Below, piece by piece: positions 58,335 through 64,000 of a stretch of 64,000 nucleotides of DNA. The stretch is from UBA6912 sp963792895 (GTDB taxonomy: Bacteria > Actinomycetota > Acidimicrobiia > Spongiisociales > UBA5794), in NCBI GenBank assembly GCA_963792895.1, contig CAWBYA010000003.1, positions 62,001-126,000 of the forward strand. The letters run 5' to 3'. The notes under the pieces are model-generated. The model saw only the letters and a program-made list of their open reading frames with translations. It did not search any database and had not been told where the DNA came from. Both the position numbers and the translations under genes were made by a program. Position 1 is the stretch's first letter. Every line of letters begins with the position of its first letter.

Positions 58335-58359
58335 GGGGGGAGGGGTCTACCCTCCCCCC
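58335..58359 (+). terminator. Intercistronic hairpin between malE and malF
   Basis: GGGGGGAGGG pairs with CCCTCCCCCC around a GTCTA loop (10 bp). Such hairpins after a binding-protein gene often reduce read-through or protect the upstream mRNA, so that malE is made in excess over the permeases. Confidence 0.6.
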
Positions 58360-58487
58360 GACATCACCGGTAATCGAAGCCTTGGGAGGGACTTCGTGAT
58401 CGTGAGCTCGACAGCGACCGCGCCCCTCGCTCGCGGCCTTTCGCACGGCTCACCCGATCGCTCCTGCCAGTTGCCGGGGGCCTCTGG

Positions 58488-60110
58488 ATGACGGCTCGGA
58501 TGGGAGGCGGTGGGCTCTCCCGCCTCGCCAACATGGGTCCGGCCTGGTGGCTGCGGCTCTTCTTCTTGTCCCTGCTGAACGGGATCGGCCTTTGGTCGCT
58601 TCCCTTCCTGCTTCGCGATCAGCAGTGGTTGCTGGCCGGGGCGCTCGTGGTCGGCGTTCTCGGAATCGACTACATCTTCTTGTCGCCCAAGGGCATGCCG
58701 CTGAGATGGCTCGTCCCGGGGCTGATCTTCATGCTCGCCATGCTGATCTACCCGATCTTCTACACGTTCTACGTTGCGCTCACCAACTGGTCCACCGGCC
58801 ACACCCTGTCGAAGGGCCAGGCCATCGAGCGCACCGAGCTCGAAACCTTTCTCCCCGAGAACCCGCAGCGATTCAGCGTCAACTGGTACCAGGGTCCCGA
58901 CGGTGAGCTGCGCGTCCTGCTCGTCGGCGAAGACGGGACGGAGTACTTCGGGAAGCCCCGGCTGGAATCAGTGGCCCCGGTCGAGGACGGTCTCGAAGAC
59001 CTCGCCGCAGCCGACGTGACCGATGCCGACGGAGACGGAGTGCCGGAGCAGGTTGAGGAGTTCACCCTCCTCAACCTCGGCCAGATACTCCAGCTCCCGA
59101 ACATCGACAACCTCGCACTCGACACCCCGGTCGGCCAGGCGTTGCTCGAAGCCAATCGCGCTGCCCTGAAGGAGCGCAGGTACCTCTACGACGAACCGCG
59201 CGACCTGCTGGTGGATCGCCAGCTCGGCGTCGATTGTGTGGCAGACAACGACATCGGCAATTTCGAGTGCCCCGACGGTTCGTTCGCCGGCACCGGATGG
59301 CGAGTGGTGATCGGCTTCGACAACTTCACGGACGTTGCCACCGACGCCCGCATCCGCGACCCGTTCGTCCGCGTCTTCACCTGGAACATCGCGTACGCGC
59401 TGCTCTCGGTTGCCAGCCAGTTCGCCCTCGGCATGATCTTCGCCCTCGCTTTCCAACGCGAGGATCTCAAGGGCAAGGCCATCTACCGCTCGTTGCTGAT
59501 CCTCCCGTGGGCGATTCCCGGATTCGTGTCGATCATCGTCTGGCGCGGCCTGCTCCAAGGCACCGACTTCGGTCCGGTCAACAGCGCCCTCGGTCCGTTG
59601 CTGTCGTTGTTCGGCACGGATTCGATCTCGTGGCTCAACGACCCGTTCTGGGCGAAGGTGTCGATCCTGCTCGTCAACCTCTGGCTCGGCTTCCCCTACA
59701 TGTTCCTCATCATCAGCGGCGCGCTCCAGGCGATCCCCACCGACCTTCAGGAAGCTGCGAGAACAGACGGGGCGACCGGGCCGCAGGTGTTCCGGAAGAT
59801 CACGATGCCGTTGCTGCTCATCTCGCTCGCACCGTTGCTCATCGCATCGTTCGCCTTCAACTTCAACAACTTCATCAACATCTTCCTGCTCACCCGGGGT
59901 GGCCCGGCGATCGTCGGGTTCGACGTGCCGGTGGGGGAGACCGACATCCTGATCTCGTTCACCTACAACCTCGCGCAGGCGAGCGGTCGCGGGCAGAACT
60001 TCGGGCTGGCGTCCGCAATCACCTTCTTCATCTTCCTGATCGTCGTGATTCTCTCTGCGATCAGCTTCCGGTGGACCAAGCGTCTGGAGGGCATCTATGG
60101 CAATGAGTGA
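58488..60110 (+). CDS. malF: Maltose-type ABC transporter permease MalF
   Basis: A 540-residue membrane protein with three N-terminal helices, a large external loop (about residues 105-295, like the P2 loop of E. coli MalF) and a C-terminal permease core. The EAA loop is EAARTDGATGPQVFRKITMPL. Within the external loop, residues 179-190 (DADGDGVPEQVE) fit an EF-hand-type calcium loop at positions 1, 3, 5, 6 and 12. It ends by overlapping malG by 14 bases. No MalK-type ATPase is encoded in this window. Confidence 0.88.
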   Translation: MTARMGGGGLSRLANMGPAWWLRLFFLSLLNGIGLWSLPFLLRDQQWLLAGALVVGVLGIDYIFLSPKGMPLRWLVPGLIFMLAMLIYPIFYTFYVALTNWSTGHTLSKGQAIERTELETFLPENPQRFSVNWYQGPDGELRVLLVGEDGTEYFGKPRLESVAPVEDGLEDLAAADVTDADGDGVPEQVEEFTLLNLGQILQLPNIDNLALDTPVGQALLEANRAALKERRYLYDEPRDLLVDRQLGVDCVADNDIGNFECPDGSFAGTGWRVVIGFDNFTDVATDARIRDPFVRVFTWNIAYALLSVASQFALGMIFALAFQREDLKGKAIYRSLLILPWAIPGFVSIIVWRGLLQGTDFGPVNSALGPLLSLFGTDSISWLNDPFWAKVSILLVNLWLGFPYMFLIISGALQAIPTDLQEAARTDGATGPQVFRKITMPLLLISLAPLLIASFAFNFNNFINIFLLTRGGPAIVGFDVPVGETDILISFTYNLAQASGRGQNFGLASAITFFIFLIVVILSAISFRWTKRLEGIYGNE

Positions 60111-61218
60111 CACGGGCGCCCCCGTCGAATCGCCACCGGTTGTGCGGCCCGCTGCGCGGTCGCGGCTGCCGTTCCGGGTGTGGTTTCGCCGCAAGGGGTG
60201 GCGTCACCTCGTCGGAGTGCTCGGCATCATGTTCGTGCTCTTTCCGGTCGCCTGGGTGCTGTCTGCTGCGCTCAACCCGCTCGGCGTCCTGTCGACGAAC
60301 ACGAGCATCATTCCCGAGGGACTGACCCTCCAGAACTTCCGCGACCTGCTCAACAACGACACCCTGCCGTTTGCGCGTTTCCTGTGGAACTCGCTCATGA
60401 TCGCGTTGGTCGTCTCGTCGCTGCAGCTCGTGATGTCGGCAATGGCGGCGTTCTCGTTCTCGCGGCTGCGTTGGCGGGGCAGGCGTTCCGGGCTCCTCGT
60501 GATCCTCCTCGTGCAGATGTTCCCCCAATTCCTCGCCTTCATCGCGCTCTTCTTGATGCTCCAGCGCATCGGCGAGGTGTTCGACGAGTCGATCCGGGGC
60601 CCGGCCATCCTCGTGTGGGGTATCGCCGGCCTGCTGCTCGCCATTGCGGGCTGGCGCGTCATCCAGCGTGGCCCAACGAAGTTCGGACGCAACATGGCGT
60701 ACATCATGATCGGTGTCGGGGTGCTGCTCGTCGTCCTCGGGATCCTCAACACCGGGGCAGACGCAACGATCATCCCCGTCGTGGGGCTCAACACGCACCC
60801 AGGCATCATCCTCGTCTACCTCGGCGGGTCGATCGGCGTGAACACGTGGCTCATCAAGGGCTTCATGGACTCGATCCCGTTCTCGCTCGACGAGTCGGCG
60901 GTGGTAGACGGAGCGACTCAGTGGGACATCTTCTCCAAGATCATCCTGCCGCTGTCCCGGCCCGTGCTCGCCGTGATCTTCGTGATCACCTTTGTGTTCA
61001 TCTACAACGAGTACATCATCGCCTCGATCATCTTGCGCCAGACCGAGCAGCTCACGTATCCGCTTGGTCTCCAGCTCCTGACCACAGGGCAGTACTCGGC
61101 ACAGTGGGGCCAGATCGCGGCCGGTGCGGTGATCGGGGCTGCGCCGATCGTCGTCGTGATGATGGCTGCGCAGGAGCAGCTGGTCGGTGGCCTCACCGCA
61201 GGCGCCGTCAAGGGGTGA
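60097..61218 (+). CDS. malG: Maltose-type ABC transporter permease MalG, with an enlarged middle
   Basis: A 373-residue permease, about 75 residues longer than E. coli MalG. The usual parts are present: NFRDLLNNDTLPFARFLWNS, the EAA loop ESAVVDGATQWDIFSKIILPL, and the C-terminal GQIAAGAVIGAAPIVVVMMAAQEQLVGGLTAGAVKG. The extra stretch, about residues 165-235, holds two additional hydrophobic helices (ILVWGIAGLLLAIAGWRVI and YIMIGVGVLLVVLGIL). It overlaps malF by 14 bases and precedes the GH13 gene by one base. Confidence 0.85.
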   Translation: MAMSDTGAPVESPPVVRPAARSRLPFRVWFRRKGWRHLVGVLGIMFVLFPVAWVLSAALNPLGVLSTNTSIIPEGLTLQNFRDLLNNDTLPFARFLWNSLMIALVVSSLQLVMSAMAAFSFSRLRWRGRRSGLLVILLVQMFPQFLAFIALFLMLQRIGEVFDESIRGPAILVWGIAGLLLAIAGWRVIQRGPTKFGRNMAYIMIGVGVLLVVLGILNTGADATIIPVVGLNTHPGIILVYLGGSIGVNTWLIKGFMDSIPFSLDESAVVDGATQWDIFSKIILPLSRPVLAVIFVITFVFIYNEYIIASIILRQTEQLTYPLGLQLLTTGQYSAQWGQIAAGAVIGAAPIVVVMMAAQEQLVGGLTAGAVKG

Positions 61219-61219
61219 C

Positions 61220-63079
61220 ATGACCCCGACGCCGCCGGTCCGGCTCGAGTCGGACTTCCAGGTCTACGGGAACGGCAACGTCCGACCACACCGGGTCCAC
61301 TTCGACATGGGAGACCCCGCATGTCTGGCCCGGAACCCAGACGGCACGCTGACGTTCCGGCTGCTCGGCCCGGTCGAGGTCGTCGAAGGCACCTTGGCGG
61401 TTCGCGCGGGCCGCAAGGCGCTGGGCTACGGGCTGCAGCTCGTCGGGGCCTCCGGGGCCACGTCGCTGTGGCAGGTGACGCTCGAGCCTCCGGCAGAGTC
61501 GTTCTCGTTCAGCTTCGCGCTCCTGCTGGCCGACGGCTCGCCGGTCTACCTCGCCCCCACCGGCATCACGAGTGCGATCGAACGACTGGACCGATTCTCG
61601 ATCGCCGTCGATGTGATTCGGCCCCATCCGGCGCCGGCTTGGGCGGCGGGCGCAGTGATCTATCAGGTCTTTCCCGATCGTTTCGCCAACGGCGACCCTT
61701 CGCTCGACCCGCCCGGAGTGGAGCCGTGGGATGTGATCCCGACGAGCCACAGTTTCCTGGGCGGCGACCTCGACGGGATTGCGGCGCATGTCGGCCATCT
61801 CGTCGACCTCGGCATCGATGCCGTCTACCTGAACCCGATCTTCGCGTCGCCCTCGAATCACCGCTACGACGCGGTCGACTACATGGCCGTCGACCCGACC
61901 GTCGGAGGGGACGAGGCGCTGCGCCGGCTGGTCGCCGCGCTCCACGGCAACGACATCCGGCTCATCCTCGATGCCTCGTTCAATCACTGTCATCCCCGGT
62001 TCTTCGCCTTCTCCGACATTGTCGAGAAGGGCCGCGACTCGGCATATGCGTCGTGGTTTGCAGTCCGCGAATGGCCGGTTCGAGTCCGCTACCGGCCGCA
62101 CCTGCTCGACCCGACCACCTATTGGGGCCGCCATCTCGATCGTCTCCGCAACGAGACCGGCATCCCGGTGGAGGCGGTCGACGACGAGGGACCTGTGATC
62201 GAGCCGACGTACGACACCTGGTACGGCGTGCCGATCATGCCCCGCATCGAGCTCTCCGATCCTGCTGCTCGTCGCTACATGCTGGATGTCGCTACCCATT
62301 GGGTTCGCGAGTTCGGGGTGGATGGCTGGCGGATGGACGTCGTTCGCTACATCGACCACGACTTCTGGGTCGAGTTCCGGAGCGAAGTCAAGGCCGCCAA
62401 GCCGGAGGCCTACCTCGTGGCTGAGGTGATGGGCGACGCCCGCCGCTGGCTGCGTGGGGACGAGTTCGACGCCACCATGAACTACACCTTTCGGGAGCTG
62501 AGCGTCGACTACTTCGCGACCGGTGTGATCGGCACCGACGTGTTTCTCGAGGGAGTCTTGGCGATGCTGGCGATGTATTCGCCCGTTGTCACGGCGATGA
62601 ACCACAACCTGCTGGGCAGCCATGACACACCACGCTTTCTCACCCTCGCCGGCAATGACCGGCGCTCTCTGCTCCTGGCGACGCTCTTTCAGCTGACATT
62701 CCCCGGTGCGCCGGGGCTCTACTACGGCGACGAGCTGCCGATGCCCGGTGCCGGCGACCCCGACAACCGACGAGGCTTCGACTGGGGGGCGGTCGGCAGC
62801 CAACATCACGATGCCGTACGTGACCTTCTCCGGCTACGCCGCCGACATCCGGCTCTTCGCACCGGGTCTTGGCGGCTCCTCGCCCGCTCAGGTGATGGTT
62901 TCGTGTACGCCCGCCAGGCTGAAGGCACTCCGGTGACGATCGGCATCAATGCCGGAGCGGGCAGCGCCGTTGTCCCTCTGGAGGATACGGGAGCCGAAGT
63001 GGCGTGGTCCGTCGGCGACGTCACTGTTCGCCTCGACGAGTTGCACCTCGGGCCCCGCTCGGGCGCCGTTCTGGCCTGA
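61220..63079 (+). CDS. GH13 alpha-amylase family enzyme (neopullulanase/cyclomaltodextrinase-like)
   Basis: A 619-residue glycoside hydrolase. A beta-sandwich N-terminal domain (about residues 1-125, typical of GH13 subfamily 20-like enzymes) precedes the barrel. Region I is DASFNHCH, region II GWRMDVVRY with Asp373 as nucleophile, region III AEVMGD with Glu402 as acid/base, and region IV LLGSHDTPR with Asp469. No signal peptide, so it is cytoplasmic and would cleave imported maltodextrins. The ATG lies one base after the malG stop. Confidence 0.92.
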   Translation: MTPTPPVRLESDFQVYGNGNVRPHRVHFDMGDPACLARNPDGTLTFRLLGPVEVVEGTLAVRAGRKALGYGLQLVGASGATSLWQVTLEPPAESFSFSFALLLADGSPVYLAPTGITSAIERLDRFSIAVDVIRPHPAPAWAAGAVIYQVFPDRFANGDPSLDPPGVEPWDVIPTSHSFLGGDLDGIAAHVGHLVDLGIDAVYLNPIFASPSNHRYDAVDYMAVDPTVGGDEALRRLVAALHGNDIRLILDASFNHCHPRFFAFSDIVEKGRDSAYASWFAVREWPVRVRYRPHLLDPTTYWGRHLDRLRNETGIPVEAVDDEGPVIEPTYDTWYGVPIMPRIELSDPAARRYMLDVATHWVREFGVDGWRMDVVRYIDHDFWVEFRSEVKAAKPEAYLVAEVMGDARRWLRGDEFDATMNYTFRELSVDYFATGVIGTDVFLEGVLAMLAMYSPVVTAMNHNLLGSHDTPRFLTLAGNDRRSLLLATLFQLTFPGAPGLYYGDELPMPGAGDPDNRRGFDWGAVGSQHHDAVRDLLRLRRRHPALRTGSWRLLARSGDGFVYARQAEGTPVTIGINAGAGSAVVPLEDTGAEVAWSVGDVTVRLDELHLGPRSGAVLA

Positions 63080-63193
63080 TGGAGCCGCCAGGCCGCTGCC
63101 GCTCGAACGCTCTCCGTCCGCGAGATGGAAATCTCCCCCCGCAACAGAGAGCGCGTCGCTACGATTTCTGATGCCGAGAGGAGGTTGGAGTCC

Positions 63194-63361
63194 GTGGATG
63201 TGATCCCACCTGATGAGCCTGCGGGCTCTGCTGATGCGCAGTTGGTGACCAACGGCATGGTCGTCGCCATGGAGATCGAGCACATGGTCGAGCAGGCGAT
63301 GAGTATCGAAGAGGAGATGCTGCTCGAAGCCGCAGAGATCGAGATGATCGAGGAGCGTTGA
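63194..63361 (+). CDS. 55-residue acidic protein of unknown function
   Basis: A small, very acidic protein rich in Glu and Met (VVAMEIEHMVEQAMSIEEEM and EAAEIEMIEER), predicted to be mostly helical. The GTG at 63194 is chosen because GAGAGGAGG lies nine bases upstream; a longer form from ATG 63125 is possible. A TACGAT -10 lies at 63160-63165. It stands between the amylase and the convergent prenyl synthetase. No family recognised. Confidence 0.45.
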   Translation: MDVIPPDEPAGSADAQLVTNGMVVAMEIEHMVEQAMSIEEEMLLEAAEIEMIEER

Positions 63362-63369
63362 CGCGCAGG

Positions 63370-64000
63370 TCAGCGCCGCCGAGCCGACTCGACCCTCTCG
63401 AGGAGGTAGCGGTCCAGGTTGGCGAATATCCGGCCGAGTTCCTCACCGGGCAGCCCTGAGATCGCCTTCTCTGCCATTCGCACGCGCTCTGCCGTCTCGT
63501 CGAGCACCCGATCGACGTGCCCACCACCGACAACCAGCTCGATCACTTCGTCGATGGCCTCTCGCTGGTGGGGGCGTCCTCTCTCGAGCAAGGCCCGGAT
63601 TCGGTCGCCGTTCGGTCCGTCGAGCGCATAGAGCACCGGAAGCGTGAACGTGCCCTCGCCGATGTCCGAACCGGCAGGCTTACCGAGAAAGCTCTCGTCG
63701 GCAACGAGGTCGAGCACATCATCGGTGAGCTGGAAGACGAGGCCAACCTCCCATGCCCATTCGGAGACTGCGTCGATGGTTTCCCTGTCGGCGCCGCCGG
63801 TCATGGCGCCGAGCCTCGCCGAGGTGCGAATCAGGCTCGCCGTTTTTCCGCCGATCACCTGGTAGTACTCGCCGGCGCCGTGGTTCAGGTCGTCGGTGAG
63901 TTGGAGCTCGAGTGTCTGACCCTCGCACAGCGTCGCGTAGGTCCTCGCGATGAGCGCCACTGCCTCTTCTCCGAGCGGGGCGGCCACCTCGGAGGCCCGG
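63370..64000 (-). CDS. Polyprenyl diphosphate synthase, partial (N-terminus beyond window)
   Basis: The last about 210 residues of a trans-isoprenyl diphosphate synthase. The second Asp-rich motif is FQLTDDVLDLVADE, flanked by GGKTASLIRTSARLGA and KPAGSDIGEGTFTLP, as in octaprenyl/heptaprenyl synthases of menaquinone synthesis. The first DDxxD motif lies beyond the window. It makes the prenyl chain for quinones or for polyprenyl carriers. The gene ends nine bases from the acidic protein, in convergent orientation. Confidence 0.92.
   Translation of the reverse strand, partial: RASEVAAPLGEEAVALIARTYATLCEGQTLELQLTDDLNHGAGEYYQVIGGKTASLIRTSARLGAMTGGADRETIDAVSEWAWEVGLVFQLTDDVLDLVADESFLGKPAGSDIGEGTFTLPVLYALDGPNGDRIRALLERGRPHQREAIDEVIELVVGGGHVDRVLDETAERVRMAEKAISGLPGEELGRIFANLDRYLLERVESARRR

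Overview
The window is chromosomal DNA of a high-GC Gram-positive bacterium. Gene content points to Actinomycetota, and most likely to an Acidimicrobiia-like lineage (inference). The supporting signs are an actinobacterial Tad-pilus locus (HAD phosphatase, Ssd-like, TadA, TadB, TadC, Flp, TadE and an Rv3654c-like protein), a SigR/RsrA redox pair, a PimB-type mannosyltransferase, a DUF2342 metalloprotease before tilS-hpt-ftsH-folP, and exported proteins with Thr-rich linkers. I see no phage, IS element, CRISPR array or rRNA. There is one tRNA, Thr(CGT).

Layout: 1-9.7 kb holds partial leuC, an ArsR-type regulator with an MFS exporter, a DUF3179 protein, an anchored protein with a structured leader, and a TRAP transporter whose DctP is separated from DctQM. 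9.8-13.7 kb is the Tad pilus locus. 13.7-17.1 kb holds small enzymes, a Gfo/Idh/MocA oxidoreductase and an LCP protein. 17.1-25.8 kb is a potassium region: TrkA-TrkH, then two short TrkA-like proteins, a 48-residue membrane protein and a second TrkH, followed by a membrane pyrophosphatase with the K+-dependent signature. 26-35 kb holds a double histidine phosphatase, a PimB-like glycosyltransferase, topA, an MFS protein, tmk, holB and plsC. 35-41.5 kb holds two nucleotide-sugar or SDR epimerase-type proteins, an alpha/alpha-toroid protein with a MarC-like protein, tRNA-Thr, sigR-rsrA and small proteins. 40.5-48 kb holds tilS, hpt, ftsH, folP, a degenerate phosphatase-like gene, and folK continuous with upp. 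48.5-54.5 kb holds DUF2520-panC-coaX-lysS and an S9 peptidase. 54.5-63.1 kb holds a TPR protein and a maltose-type ABC locus (lacI divergent from malE, malF, malG and a GH13 amylase). The window ends in a partial polyprenyl synthetase.

Two features cut across the window. First, at least eleven single-base indels break otherwise conserved genes between 16.4 and 49.2 kb, including topA and holB, which a living cell needs. Assembly error is the simplest explanation, so these genes are annotated across the break. Second, many genes have a TANNNT-type -10 hexamer ending 6-9 bases before the start codon and no Shine-Dalgarno, which suggests leaderless transcripts.

I did not find an obviously new system. 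The best candidates for follow-up are the potassium cluster with its small membrane protein, the P-loop-less Ssd-like protein, the folK-upp read-through, the pseudoknot-like leader at 5.7 kb, and a MalF with an EF-hand-like loop paired with an enlarged MalG.
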